Assembly (NCBI RefSeq): GCF_902506535.1
Contig: NZ_LR733827.1
Span: 1,758,092 to 1,822,091 of the forward strand
Length of the DNA stretch: 64,000 nt
Source: Pseudomonas sp. 8Z
Lineage (GTDB): Bacteria > Pseudomonadota > Gammaproteobacteria > Pseudomonadales > Pseudomonadaceae
Reading direction: 5' to 3'
The notes under the pieces were generated by a model, which had not been told where the DNA came from, searched no databases, and saw only the letters and a list, made by a program, of their open reading frames with translations. Both the position numbers and the translations under genes were made by a program. Within the stretch, counting starts at the first letter, position 1. Every line of letters starts with the position of its first letter. Shown here in pieces: positions 53,405-62,486 of this stretch.

Positions 53405-53824
53405 ATGGGCATCCATCTCAACGAAGGCGACGACCTGCAGGAAACCCACGAGATCAACGTCACGCCGTTCATCGACGTGATGTTGGTGCTGCTGATCATC
53501 TTCATGGTCGCGGCACCACTGGCCACCGTGGATATCAAGGTCAACCTGCCCGCTTCCACGGCCAAACCCGCGCCAAGGCCGGACAAGCCGATTTACCTCA
53601 GCATCAAGGAAGACCTCAGCCTGTACCTGGACAACGAGCAGGTCGCAGAGCAGCAGCTCGGCGCTACGCTGGACAAGCTGACCCAGTCCGACAAGGAAAA
53701 GACCATCTTCGTCCGTGGTGACAAGAAGGTCGATTACGGTCGCCTGATGGAAGTGATGGACGCCCTGCGCAGCGCAGGCTATCTGAAGATCGGCCTGGTA
53801 GGCCTGGAGACGGTCGGTAATTGA
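53405..53824 (+). CDS. exbD: TonB-system energizer ExbD
   Basis: 139-residue protein with one N-terminal membrane helix (INVTPFIDVMLVLLIIFMVA) carrying the essential proton-path Asp (Asp in PFIDVML), and a periplasmic domain ending VGLETVGN. It starts 3 bp after the exbB stop, and its stop overlaps the tonB start (TGATG), showing translational coupling. Confidence 0.96.
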   Translation: MGIHLNEGDDLQETHEINVTPFIDVMLVLLIIFMVAAPLATVDIKVNLPASTAKPAPRPDKPIYLSIKEDLSLYLDNEQVAEQQLGATLDKLTQSDKEKTIFVRGDKKVDYGRLMEVMDALRSAGYLKIGLVGLETVGN

Positions 53825-54561
53825 TGGCCAACGTACGCAAGCTGTCCGGCTGGGGCCTCAGCCTGCTGGTGATCCTCGGCCTGCATGTGGCGGTCGGGCT
53901 GTGGATGATGTTTTGGACCGTCAAGGCGCAGCCGCTGGAGTTGCCGCCTGCCGCCATGATGATCGAACTGGAGCCGCTGCCGGCCCCCACTCCTGCGCCG
54001 ACCCCACCGCCGGTGCAGGCGCCGGAACCAGAACCCGAGCCACAACCCAAGGTTGTCGAAGCGCCCAAGCCGCAGATCGCCCTGCCGCCCAAGCCAAAAC
54101 CGAAGCCCAAGCCGCAACCGCCAAAACCCAAGCCGCCTGAGCCGAAACCGGTCAAGCCGCAGGAGAGCGAGAGCGTCAAGGAAAATGTCGCCCCCGCCAA
54201 CGACAAGCCCAGCGAGAGCAAACCGGCCGCGCCGCAATTGGCTGCACCGAGTGTTCCGAGCGCAGCCGAACGCACCTGGCAGAGTGAACTGTTCAACCAC
54301 CTGGCGCGTTACAAACGCTACCCGGAAGATGCACGCCGTCGCGGAATCAAGGGCACCAACCGCCTGCGTTTCGTGGTCGATGCCAACGGCATGGTGCTGT
54401 CCTACTCCCTGGTAGACAAAGCAGGCAGCGCCTCGCTTGACCGCGCCACGCTGCAAACCATTCGCCGCGCGCAACCGCTGCCGAAACCACCGGCAGAGCT
54501 GCTCAAGAACGGCACGCTGGAAATCGTCGCCCCCTTCTCCTACTCGCTGGAGCGGCGCTGA
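53824..54561 (+). CDS. tonB: TonB energy transducer
   Basis: 245-residue TonB. Membrane anchor at about residues 9-30 (LSLLVILGLHVAVGLWMMFW) with the conserved His in the helix. A Pro/Lys/Glu-rich spacer (about 45-120, repeats of KPKP, PEPEP and PPKPKPK) spans the periplasm. The C-terminal domain (about 165-245) includes YKRYPEDARRRGIKGTNRLR, and the final beta strand meets TonB boxes of siderophore receptors. The ATG overlaps the exbD stop. Confidence 0.95.
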   Translation: MANVRKLSGWGLSLLVILGLHVAVGLWMMFWTVKAQPLELPPAAMMIELEPLPAPTPAPTPPPVQAPEPEPEPQPKVVEAPKPQIALPPKPKPKPKPQPPKPKPPEPKPVKPQESESVKENVAPANDKPSESKPAAPQLAAPSVPSAAERTWQSELFNHLARYKRYPEDARRRGIKGTNRLRFVVDANGMVLSYSLVDKAGSASLDRATLQTIRRAQPLPKPPAELLKNGTLEIVAPFSYSLERR

Positions 54562-54594
54562 CGAACAAGCGCCCCAGCACGCGGCTGCGGGCGC

Positions 54595-54623
54595 TTGGTT
54601 CCATTGACTACAGCCGCTATGCT
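54595..54623 (+). promoter_or_regulatory. Sigma-70 type promoter of oxyR
   Basis: TTGGTT, exactly 17 bases, TATGCT. The start of transcription would be about 54,630, 19 bases ahead of the oxyR ATG. Confidence 0.45.
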
Positions 54624-54648
54624 TGCCGCAGCTCAATGGAAAAAGACT

Positions 54649-55575
54649 ATGACCCTCACCGAATTGCGTTACATCGTCACCCTCGCTCAGGAGCAGCATT
54701 TCGGCCGCGCAGCCGAGCGCTGTCACGTTAGCCAGCCGACCTTGTCAGTGGGCGTGAAGAAGCTGGAGGACGAGCTCGGCGTACTGATCTTCGAACGCAG
54801 CAAAAGCGCCGTACGCCTGACTCCCGTAGGGGAAGGCATCGTTACCCAGGCGCAGAAGGTACTGGAGCAAGCCCAAGGCATCCGCGAACTGGCCCAGGCC
54901 GGCAAGAACCAGTTGGCCGCGCCGCTGAAGATCGGCGCCATCTACACAGTCGGCCCCTACCTGTTCCCTCACCTGATTCCACAGTTGCACCGGGTCGCCC
55001 CGGATATGCCGCTGTACATCGAAGAGAACTTCACCCACGTGCTGCGCGACAAGCTGCGCACCGGTGAGCTGGACGCCATCATCATCGCACTGCCCTTCCA
55101 GGAGGCCGACGTACTGACCAAGCCGCTGTACGACGAGCCCTTCTATGCGCTCTTGCCGGCAGGGCATCCCTGGGCAGCGCTGGAAAGCATCGATCCCAAG
55201 TTGCTCAACGACAAAAGCCTACTGCTGCTCGGCGAAGGCCACTGCTTCCGCGATCAGGTACTCGAAGCCTGCCCATCGCTGCGCAAGGGCAGCGATGATC
55301 CGGCCAAGCACACCACGATCGAGTCCAGCTCACTGGAAACCATCCGCCACATGGTCGCCTCAGGCCTTGGCGTATCGATCCTGCCGTTCTCGGCAGTGGA
55401 CAGCCACCACTACGCACCCGGCGTGATCGAAGTACGCCCGCTCAGCGCGCCGACGCCATTCCGCACCGTGGCGATTGCCTGGCGCGCCAGCTTCCCGCGC
55501 CCCAATGCAATCGAGGTGCTGGCCGACTCCATCCGCTTGTGCTCAGTGGCCCGTCCGCAGGCCAAGAGCGCCTGA
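54649..55575 (+). CDS. oxyR: Hydrogen peroxide-sensing regulator OxyR
   Basis: 308-residue LysR-family regulator. HTH: AQEQHFGRAAERCHVSQPTL. The redox pair is exactly at Cys199 (in GEGHCFRDQ) and Cys208 (EAC), as in E. coli OxyR, so the peroxide switch is intact. It turns on katA/katB, ahp and related genes. The start at 54,649 gives MTLTELRYIV; the longer frame has no support. recG follows 7 bp after the stop, and the pair is co-transcribed in P. aeruginosa. Confidence 0.96.
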   Translation: MTLTELRYIVTLAQEQHFGRAAERCHVSQPTLSVGVKKLEDELGVLIFERSKSAVRLTPVGEGIVTQAQKVLEQAQGIRELAQAGKNQLAAPLKIGAIYTVGPYLFPHLIPQLHRVAPDMPLYIEENFTHVLRDKLRTGELDAIIIALPFQEADVLTKPLYDEPFYALLPAGHPWAALESIDPKLLNDKSLLLLGEGHCFRDQVLEACPSLRKGSDDPAKHTTIESSSLETIRHMVASGLGVSILPFSAVDSHHYAPGVIEVRPLSAPTPFRTVAIAWRASFPRPNAIEVLADSIRLCSVARPQAKSA

Positions 55576-55582
55576 GGTCGGC

Positions 55583-57658
55583 GTGAGCGAGCTGGCAACG
55601 GTATCGGTCACCGCGCTCAAAGGCGTTGGCGCAGCCCTAGCGGAGAAACTTGCCAAGGTCGGTCTGGAAAACCTGCAAGACGTGCTATTCCACCTGCCGC
55701 TGCGCTACCAGGATCGCACCCGTATCACCCCCATCGGCGCGTTGCGTCCTGGGCAGGATGCGGTGGTCGAAGGCATCGTCGCCGGAGCTGACGTGGTCAT
55801 GGGTCGGCGGCGCAGCCTGCTGGTACGTCTGCAGGACGGCAGCGGTACCCTGAGCCTGCGCTTCTTCCACTTCAGCCAGGCGCAGAAGGACGGCCTCAAG
55901 CGTGGCACCGCCCTGCGCTGCTACGGCGAAGTGCGCCCCGGTGCTACCGGCCTGGAGATCTACCACCCGGAATACCGCGCGCAGAACGGCGACGAACCCG
56001 CTCCGGTCGAGCAGAGTCTGACACCCATCTACCCGACCACCGAGGGCCTGACCCAGCAGCGCCTGCGCCAGCTCAGCCAACAGACACTGGCGCGCCTGGG
56101 GCCACACAGCCTGCCGGACTGGCTGCCCAACGAAATCGCCCGCGACTACCGCCTAGCGCCGCTGGATGAGGCCATTCGCTACCTGCATCGACCGCCACCG
56201 GATGCCGACGTCGAAGAACTCGCCGAAGGTCGCCACTGGGCGCAGCACCGCCTCGCGTTCGAAGAATTACTGACCCACCAGCTCTCCCTGCAACGCTTGC
56301 GCGAGCAGGTACGGCGCCAGCAGGCACCGGCCCTACCACCAGCACAGAAACTGCCACAGCTCTATCTGCAAAACCTCGGTTTCGCCCCCACCGGCGCCCA
56401 GCAGCGTGTAGGCGCCGAAATCGCTTACGACCTGGCGCAGAGCGAGCCCATGTTGCGCCTGGTGCAGGGTGACGTGGGAGCAGGCAAAACCGTGGTCGCT
56501 GCCCTCGCTGCACTGCAGGCGCTGGAGGCCGGCTATCAGGTGGCGCTGATGGCGCCGACCGAAATCCTTGCCGAACAGCACTTTCTCAACTTCAGCAAAT
56601 GGCTGGCACCGCTCGGCCTGGATGTTGCCTGGCTGGCCGGCAAGCTCAAGGGCAAGGCGCGCGCAGCGGCGCTGGAGCAGATCGCGGGTGGCTGCCCGAT
56701 GGTGGTTGGCACCCATGCGCTGTTCCAGGACGAAGTGAAATTCCAGCGTCTGGCCCTGGTGATCATCGACGAGCAACACCGCTTTGGCGTGCAGCAGCGC
56801 CTGGCACTGCGCCAGAAGGGCATCGACGGACGCCTCTGCCCGCATCAGTTGATCATGACCGCCACGCCCATCCCGCGCACGCTGGCGATGAGCGCCTACG
56901 CCGACCTGGACACCTCGATCCTCGACGAACTGCCTCCAGGCCGCACCCCAGTCAACACCCTGGTAATCGCCGACAGCCGCCGCGATGAAGTGGTCGAGCG
57001 GGTGCGCAACGCCTGCCAACAGGGTCGCCAGGCGTATTGGGTATGCACCCTGATCGAAGAGTCCGAAGAGCTCACCTGCCAGGCCGCCGAAACCAGTTTC
57101 GAGGAGCTCTCCGCTGCCCTGGGCGAACTGCGTGTCGGCCTGATCCATGGACGCATGAAAGCGGCGGAAAAAGCCGCGGTGATGGACGCATTCAAACAGG
57201 GGCACCTGCAACTGCTGGTGGCCACCACGGTGATCGAAGTCGGCGTCGACGTGCCCAATGCCAGCCTAATGATCATTGAAAACCCCGAACGCCTGGGCCT
57301 GGCCCAACTGCACCAACTACGTGGCCGCGTAGGCCGTGGTAGCGCCGCCAGCCACTGCGTGCTGCTCTACCACGCGCCACTGTCACAACTGGGCCGTGAG
57401 CGCCTGGCGATCATGCGCGAAACCACCGATGGCTTCGTCATCGCCGAGAAGGATCTGGAACTGCGCGGCCCTGGCGAGATGCTCGGCACGCGGCAAACCG
57501 GCCTGCTGCAATTCAAGGTTGCCGACCTGATGCGCGATGCCGATTTACTGCCGACGGTGCGCGATGCCGCACAGGCGCTCATGGAACATTGGCCACAACA
57601 TGTGGCCCCATTGCTGGAGCGCTGGTTGCGTCACGGCCAACAATACGGTCAAGTATGA
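55583..57658 (+). CDS. recG: ATP-dependent DNA helicase RecG
   Basis: 691-residue fork-reversal helicase. The wedge/OB domain (about 1-170) includes VSVTALKGVGAALAEKLAKV. Motif I GDVGAGKTVVAALAAL is near residue 300, motif II DEQHRFGVQQRL, motif III TATPIPRTLAMSAYADLDTS, and motif VI LHQLRGRVGRG. The start is GTG at 55,583 after TGAGGTCGGC, giving the usual family length; the longer frame is the shadow of oxyR. Confidence 0.95.
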   Translation: MSELATVSVTALKGVGAALAEKLAKVGLENLQDVLFHLPLRYQDRTRITPIGALRPGQDAVVEGIVAGADVVMGRRRSLLVRLQDGSGTLSLRFFHFSQAQKDGLKRGTALRCYGEVRPGATGLEIYHPEYRAQNGDEPAPVEQSLTPIYPTTEGLTQQRLRQLSQQTLARLGPHSLPDWLPNEIARDYRLAPLDEAIRYLHRPPPDADVEELAEGRHWAQHRLAFEELLTHQLSLQRLREQVRRQQAPALPPAQKLPQLYLQNLGFAPTGAQQRVGAEIAYDLAQSEPMLRLVQGDVGAGKTVVAALAALQALEAGYQVALMAPTEILAEQHFLNFSKWLAPLGLDVAWLAGKLKGKARAAALEQIAGGCPMVVGTHALFQDEVKFQRLALVIIDEQHRFGVQQRLALRQKGIDGRLCPHQLIMTATPIPRTLAMSAYADLDTSILDELPPGRTPVNTLVIADSRRDEVVERVRNACQQGRQAYWVCTLIEESEELTCQAAETSFEELSAALGELRVGLIHGRMKAAEKAAVMDAFKQGHLQLLVATTVIEVGVDVPNASLMIIENPERLGLAQLHQLRGRVGRGSAASHCVLLYHAPLSQLGRERLAIMRETTDGFVIAEKDLELRGPGEMLGTRQTGLLQFKVADLMRDADLLPTVRDAAQALMEHWPQHVAPLLERWLRHGQQYGQV

Positions 57659-57749
57659 GCCAGAGCACAGGACAATCATCGTCAAGACTCAATGCGCAAC
57701 GCCCTACTGGTTATACTCCAGATCAGATGCGCCAACGCTGGATACCCAT

Positions 57750-59150
57750 ATGACCGAAGCCGCCCTCGCCAACATCCCGCAGCCGCCCGCCGTCATCCTG
57801 CAGCTACTGGAGAAACTCAACCTGCCCTACCGCGTCTGCGCCGAGCGTCCGGGCCAGCCCGCCGAGGCACGCGTTCAGGCCGTTCTACTCGATGACGCCG
57901 TTGGCGCCCTACTGGTACTTTACCCGCGCAGCCATCTGCTCGACCTGGCCCGTCTGGCTGAACTCACCGGGCGCAAGCTCACCGCCGTCAAACCGGATCG
58001 CCTTGAGCGCATGCTCGGCAAACACAAGCTCGCCAGCCTGCCGGCGCTGCCAGCGCTGACCAGTTCGCCCTGCCTGTACGAAGAGCGCCTGTTGCAGGCT
58101 CCCAGCCTGCTGATTGAGTCTGGCCAGCCAGGCGTGCTGCTGGAAGTCCCCACGGATGCCTTCAAGACCCTGCTCAGCAAAGCCAGCGCCGCGCACTTCG
58201 GCGAGCCGGTCAGCGCCATCCGCCTGAACCTCGACCGCCCCGATGACGACCGTGCAGAAATCACCCAGGCCGTCCAGGCGTTCACCGCGCGCCGCATCCA
58301 GCAGCGCCTGGAAGAAACCATCGAGATCCCGCCGCTGCCGGAAACCGCACAGCGCATCATCAAACTACGCGTCGATCCCAATGCGACAGTCGACGATATT
58401 ACCGGCGTGGTGGAAACCGACCCGGCTCTGGCCGCCCAGGTGGTCAGTTGGGCGGCTTCGCCCTATTACGCCGCCCCAGGCAAGATTCGCTCGGTGGAAG
58501 ACGCCATCGTTCGCGTGCTGGGCTTCGACCTGGTGATCAACCTGGCCCTCGGCCTGGCGCTGGGCAAAACTCTCAGCCTGCCCAAGGATCAACCACAGCA
58601 CGCCACGCCTTACTGGCAACAGGCGATCTACAGCGCTGCCGTGATCGAAGGTCTGACCCGCGCCATGCCCCGCGCACAACGCCCGGAAGCCGGGCTGACC
58701 TACCTCGCCGGGCTGCTGCACAACTTCGGTTATCTGGTGCTGGCGCACGTCTTCCCGCCGCATTTCTCGCTGATCTGCCGCCACCTGGAGGTCAACCCGC
58801 ACCTGTCGCATAGCTATATCGAACAGCACCTGCTGGGCATCACCCGCGAGCAGATCGGCGCCTGGCTGATGCGCCATTGGGACATGCCTGAAGAACTGGC
58901 CTGCGCCCTGCGCTTTCAGCACGACCCAAGTTATGCCAGCGACAACGCCGTATTCCCCAATCTGGTGTGCCTGGCCGTCAGCCTGCTGCGTAATCGCGGC
59001 ATCGGCGCAGGGCCGCAGGGAGAGATCCCTGGTGAGCTGTTCGAGGCACTCGGCCTGACTCGGGAAAAAGCCGAAGACGCGGTCAACAAGGTGCTCAGCG
59101 CCGAAGCCGCACTGCGCGAACTGGCCGCACAGTTCCAGCCGACACACTGA
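57750..59150 (+). CDS. HDOD protein with N-terminal YbaK-like domain
   Basis: 466 residues in two parts. The N-terminal half (about 10-155) looks like the YbaK/EbsC aminoacyl-tRNA deacylase fold (LNLPYRVCAERPGQPAEARV then a strand VGALLVLYPRSHLLDLARLA). The C-terminal half (about 185-440) is an HDOD domain: IPPLPETAQRIIKLRVDPNA, WAASPYYAAPGKIRSVEDAI and AGLLHNFGYLVLAHVFPPHF. HDOD proteins are signalling scaffolds without known catalysis. The ATG at 57,750 is chosen because the longer frame reads shadow sequence of recG. It follows recG by 91 bp. Confidence 0.85.
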   Translation: MTEAALANIPQPPAVILQLLEKLNLPYRVCAERPGQPAEARVQAVLLDDAVGALLVLYPRSHLLDLARLAELTGRKLTAVKPDRLERMLGKHKLASLPALPALTSSPCLYEERLLQAPSLLIESGQPGVLLEVPTDAFKTLLSKASAAHFGEPVSAIRLNLDRPDDDRAEITQAVQAFTARRIQQRLEETIEIPPLPETAQRIIKLRVDPNATVDDITGVVETDPALAAQVVSWAASPYYAAPGKIRSVEDAIVRVLGFDLVINLALGLALGKTLSLPKDQPQHATPYWQQAIYSAAVIEGLTRAMPRAQRPEAGLTYLAGLLHNFGYLVLAHVFPPHFSLICRHLEVNPHLSHSYIEQHLLGITREQIGAWLMRHWDMPEELACALRFQHDPSYASDNAVFPNLVCLAVSLLRNRGIGAGPQGEIPGELFEALGLTREKAEDAVNKVLSAEAALRELAAQFQPTH

Positions 59151-59165
59151 GTAGGTACTGGCGCC

Positions 59166-59918
59166 CTATGGTTGACCAACCATAGGGCGCAGCAACTGAC
59201 GGCGCTCGGCGAATAACTGCGGCACCACCTCCAGACTGGTGCGAAACAGCAAACGTACGCTGGGCTGCTCGTAAAGGTCGGCATATTCAGCAAGCTGATC
59301 GCTAGGAATCTGGCGATAGGCATAGAGCATGAAGGACTCCACCGCCGACTCGCTGGAGCGCCGAATGGCTTCGGCCTGCGCCTGGGTTTGCTCCTGCAAC
59401 GATTTCTCGTCCAGATTTTCACCGCGCGCACGCAACGCCAGTAGCGCCTGAGTCTTGCCCACCTCATAGCGCAGCAAGCTGGCCAAGTCGGTGGTATGAG
59501 TCGCCTGGTCGAGGCGCTGCACCAGATCCAGGCGAGCGCCACGCACAGGGTGTTGTTGCAGACGTTCGCGGTAGTCGCCCAAGGCCTCGGGATTCACGCC
59601 AACGGCGCGCTCGGCAGCCGTGAAGCGTTGCGCCAGCGCACCATCGAGCAGATCACGCACAGCCTGCATCTGTTCGCCATCGAAGTGTGGCGCGGTACGC
59701 TCAGCCAGCTCAAGGCAGAACGCAGCCCCTTCGAACAGCTCTTGCAGGAGTTTCTGCTGCCCCGGCTCCTGGCCCTGTTGCAGCATAGGCGCTGCTTGCT
59801 GGCAAAGGAGATCAATCCCCGCCAGTTCCAACAATGGCAGCAAGGCAGGCGCAGCAACAGGCTCGGCGCGCGCCAGAACGGCCGACAGCAGCAAGCAGGG
59901 CAACAGAAGCAGACGCAT
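59166..59918 (-). CDS. Hypothetical exported protein
   Basis: 250 residues. Signal peptide about 1-18 (LLLSAVLARA-EP) and a helical mature part with Cys at about 36 and 64 that may form a disulfide. No domain recognised. The tail (AEYADLYEQPSVRLLFRTSL) resembles DUF2059-like helical periplasmic proteins only loosely. The ATG at 59,918 starts at the signal peptide. Convergent with the HDOD gene. Confidence 0.72.
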   Translation of the reverse strand: MRLLLLPCLLLSAVLARAEPVAAPALLPLLELAGIDLLCQQAAPMLQQGQEPGQQKLLQELFEGAAFCLELAERTAPHFDGEQMQAVRDLLDGALAQRFTAAERAVGVNPEALGDYRERLQQHPVRGARLDLVQRLDQATHTTDLASLLRYEVGKTQALLALRARGENLDEKSLQEQTQAQAEAIRRSSESAVESFMLYAYRQIPSDQLAEYADLYEQPSVRLLFRTSLEVVPQLFAERRQLLRPMVGQP

Positions 59919-59976
59919 CGCCGGATTTCCACAGGAAGGTGCAGGCAGCCTAGCCAAAGCGCGAGGGCGCAGCCAG

Positions 59977-60369
59977 TCAGGCAGCTTTTTTCGCCGAATC
60001 GGGCTTTTTCGGCATGAGGTACTTGGTCAGGCCCTGGAACCACATGACCAGCGCCGGATTGCCTTGGATCTGGATGTTCTTGTCCTGAATACCCTGCATG
60101 AATGCCAGTTGCTTGTTCTTGGCAGTCATGGTGACGAAGCCGTAGGCGGCATCCTTGAAGCCGATGGCGAAGGCTGGGGCTTCAGCCGCGCCGCGCTGGC
60201 TGCTGACACGCTGGTTCTTGACGATGTAATGGCGCGCCAGCTTGCCGTCGAGGGTGTGCAACTGAAAGACCAGATCACGCCCCTCCAGTTGCTGCTGGAA
60301 CGCTGGATTCTCACGACTGGCCTTGGCCATCAGCCGCCCCAGCATCCACAGAAGGAAACGAAATTTCAT
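59977..60369 (-). CDS. SCP2-like small protein
   Basis: 130 residues. The N-terminal helix MKFRFLLWMLGRLMAKASRE may attach it to the membrane. The rest has the order of strands of an SCP2 sterol-carrier-like fold: LVFQLHTLDGKLARHYIVKN, PAFAIGFKDAAYGFVTMTAK and FMQGIQDKNIQIQGNPALVM. A lipid-binding role is a guess from the fold. The ATG at 60,369 is preferred over one 12 codons upstream. Confidence 0.7.
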   Translation of the reverse strand: MKFRFLLWMLGRLMAKASRENPAFQQQLEGRDLVFQLHTLDGKLARHYIVKNQRVSSQRGAAEAPAFAIGFKDAAYGFVTMTAKNKQLAFMQGIQDKNIQIQGNPALVMWFQGLTKYLMPKKPDSAKKAA

Positions 60370-60459
60370 GCACAAGCCCCATGTTCGAAGAGGATGGGCG
60401 CGCATTGTAGTGGTTTTCTCGCAGGACTACAGCCTGTCCAAGGCACGCCCCTGAAACGA

Positions 60460-60509
60460 CACGCCCCGCAAACGCCCCCTGCGAAACAGAGGCCGGTTGC
60501 GGGGCGTGC
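60460..60509 (-). terminator. Long hairpin after hup
   Basis: CACGCCCCGCAA and TTGCGGGGCGTG are perfect complements separated by 26 bases, 12 bp after the hup stop. There is no strong T run, so it may be a stability element. Confidence 0.6.
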
Positions 60510-60521
60510 AGTGAACGGCGC

Positions 60522-60794
60522 TTAGTTGACGGCGTCTTTTAGCGCCTTGCCCGGCTTGAAAGCAACGGTATTGCTGGCTTTGATCTTTACCGGCTGACCG
60601 GTTTGCGGATTTTTGCCTGCACGAGCACCGCGATGGCGCTGGATAAATGTGCCAAAGCCCACCAACGTCACACTGTCCTTGCGGTTCAGCGCATTGGTGA
60701 TTTCTTCGAGCACAGCGTTGAGTACACGATTGGCCTGATCCTTGGTTAGATCAGCCTTTTCAGCGATGGCGGCGGCGAGTTCCGGTTTACGCAT
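60522..60794 (-). CDS. hupA: HU-family DNA-binding protein
   Basis: 90-residue histone-like protein: MRKPELAAAIAEKADLTKDQ, VTLVGFGTFIQRHRGARAGK with the HU/IHF signature GFGxF and RxGRNPxTG (here RAGKNPQTGQPVKI), and Pro at the DNA-intercalating arm (NPQTG). It bends and compacts DNA. The start at 60,794 follows AAGAGGCATTT. The gene name is by position (PA5348 beside rubredoxin genes); HU subunits cannot be told apart surely here. Confidence 0.93.
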   Translation of the reverse strand: MRKPELAAAIAEKADLTKDQANRVLNAVLEEITNALNRKDSVTLVGFGTFIQRHRGARAGKNPQTGQPVKIKASNTVAFKPGKALKDAVN

Positions 60795-60979
60795 AAATGC
60801 CTCTTTGACGGTTTTTTGTTGTTGTGTCCGTGCTGCTCTTAGAACAGCGCCCAAGGCGCCGCAACAGCTCTGCGCTGCGGCAGACTCGGGGAGAATGGCA
60901 TGCCCGCTGGCACCGCGCCAGTGCTGCGGGGTGCTTTACAGGCAATTTTTCGTGGCGTATCCGACAGAACGCGACACAA

Positions 60980-62128
60980 TCACGCCAATAACGCTGGTAG
61001 CTCCTTGTTCAGCGCCAGTTTTGCCTGCACTGCCGCACCGGTCAGGGCATAGCCAAGCAGGGCGCCATCGGCATCGCGGCACAAGGCCTTGATATCGGCG
61101 CCCTCGCCTTCAACCGTCCACTCACCCTGGCGGCCAAAGGGCGGCGGCGACACCACCAGCGGGCAGGCCGGCGTCTTCACCGTCACCGGCATGGGGCCGT
61201 AAGCCACAGCCGTCGGCTCGCCAACCAGGGTCTTGGCCAGGGCGCGGGCACAGCTCATCAGCGGCATGACGTAGAGCAGGTTGAGGCCATCGACCTCGGC
61301 GCAGTCGCCCAGGGCGAAGATGTTGGTGTGGGAGGTGCGTAACTGCCGGTCGACCATCACCCCGCGGTTGATATCCAGCCCCGCCGCAGCAGCCAGCGCG
61401 GTGCGTGGACGCAAGCCAACGGCGGACACCACCAGATCGCAGTCGATCAGCGTGCCATCGGACAGATGCGCCTGCAGCCCTTCGCCCTGCTGCTGCAGGC
61501 TGGCCAGGGTTGGGCCTAGGTGAAAACGTGCGCCCAGCCCTTGCAAACCGGCCTGCACCGCCGCCGCAGCCGCCGCTGGCAGCAGTCCGGGCATCACCTG
61601 CTCGCTGGGCGCCACCACGTCCACCTCAAGGCCTCCCAGGCGCAGATCGTTGGCAAATTCACAGCCGATCAGACCGGCTCCTAAAATCAGCACACGCTGC
61701 TTACCAACAGCCGCCGCACGGAAGCGCGCGTAGTCTTCAAGGTCGTTGATGGAGAAGATGGCGTCCTCAGCATCACCGGCCACCGGCACGCGAATCGGTT
61801 CAGCGCCCCAGGCCAGCACCAAATCGCGGTACGGCACCGCTTCTTCACCAATCCACAGACGCTGGTGGCCGGGATCGATGCCGGTGATGCGGGTATGGGT
61901 ACGAATTTCGGCATTGAGCTGCTCAGCCATGGCACCGACCTCAGCCATTACCAGACCGTCAGCATCCTTGTTCTTGCCGAAGCCGGTGGACAGCATCGGC
62001 TTGGAATAGGAGCGCCCGTCATCGGCGCTGATCAGCAGCAGCGGCGTCTGGCTGTCGAGCTTGCGCCATTCCTTGGCCAGGTTATAACCGGCCAAGCCGG
62101 TACCGACGATGACGACAGGTGCACTCAT
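60980..62128 (-). CDS. rubB: Rubredoxin-NAD(+) reductase
   Basis: 382-residue FAD-dependent reductase passing electrons from NADH to rubredoxin for alkane hydroxylases and other oxygenases. FAD motif VVIVGTGLAGYNLAKEWRKL at residue 5, NADH motif VLILGAGLIGCEFANDLRLG near residue 147, and second FAD motif NIFALGDCAEVDG near residue 270. Length and synteny match PA5349. The rubredoxin gene is upstream on the same strand; a hairpin (GACGGCCTGCTGGCCGTC, 62,158-62,176) lies in the 82-bp gap. Confidence 0.94.
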   Translation of the reverse strand: MSAPVVIVGTGLAGYNLAKEWRKLDSQTPLLLISADDGRSYSKPMLSTGFGKNKDADGLVMAEVGAMAEQLNAEIRTHTRITGIDPGHQRLWIGEEAVPYRDLVLAWGAEPIRVPVAGDAEDAIFSINDLEDYARFRAAAVGKQRVLILGAGLIGCEFANDLRLGGLEVDVVAPSEQVMPGLLPAAAAAAVQAGLQGLGARFHLGPTLASLQQQGEGLQAHLSDGTLIDCDLVVSAVGLRPRTALAAAAGLDINRGVMVDRQLRTSHTNIFALGDCAEVDGLNLLYVMPLMSCARALAKTLVGEPTAVAYGPMPVTVKTPACPLVVSPPPFGRQGEWTVEGEGADIKALCRDADGALLGYALTGAAVQAKLALNKELPALLA

Positions 62129-62210
62129 ACGCTGCTTCCTCGCTACAAAAACGACGCGACGGCCTGCTGGCCGTCGTTATTGTCCGCTGTTCACGCCTGC
62201 TGATAGGCGC

Positions 62211-62378
62211 TTAGGCTATTTCGATCATCTCGAAATCCGCCTTGCCCACGCCGCAATCGGGGCAGAGCCAGTCGGCGGGCACGTCTTCCCAGGCCGTGCC
62301 AGGGGCGATGCCCTCGTCAGGCAGGCCCAGGGCCTCGTCGTAGATGAAACCGCAGACGATGCATTGCCACTTGCGCAT
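62211..62378 (-). CDS. rubA: Rubredoxin
   Basis: 55-residue iron protein, MRKWQCIVCGFIYDEALG, with two CxxC iron-binding pairs (CIVC and CPDC) placed as in rubredoxins of the AlkG2 type. The start at 62,378 removes eleven frame residues without similarity. Only one rubredoxin gene is present here, whereas PAO1 has two in tandem (PA5350 and PA5351). Confidence 0.95.
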   Translation of the reverse strand: MRKWQCIVCGFIYDEALGLPDEGIAPGTAWEDVPADWLCPDCGVGKADFEMIEIA

Positions 62379-62486
62379 GGATCGGCCTCCCGAAAGGCTG
62401 GCGAGCAACACCCTACTGGATCAGACGCCAACTGGCCAGACGCACGCCGAGTAGCCAGTGACAGGGGTACCAGCCAGCATAGGCCA

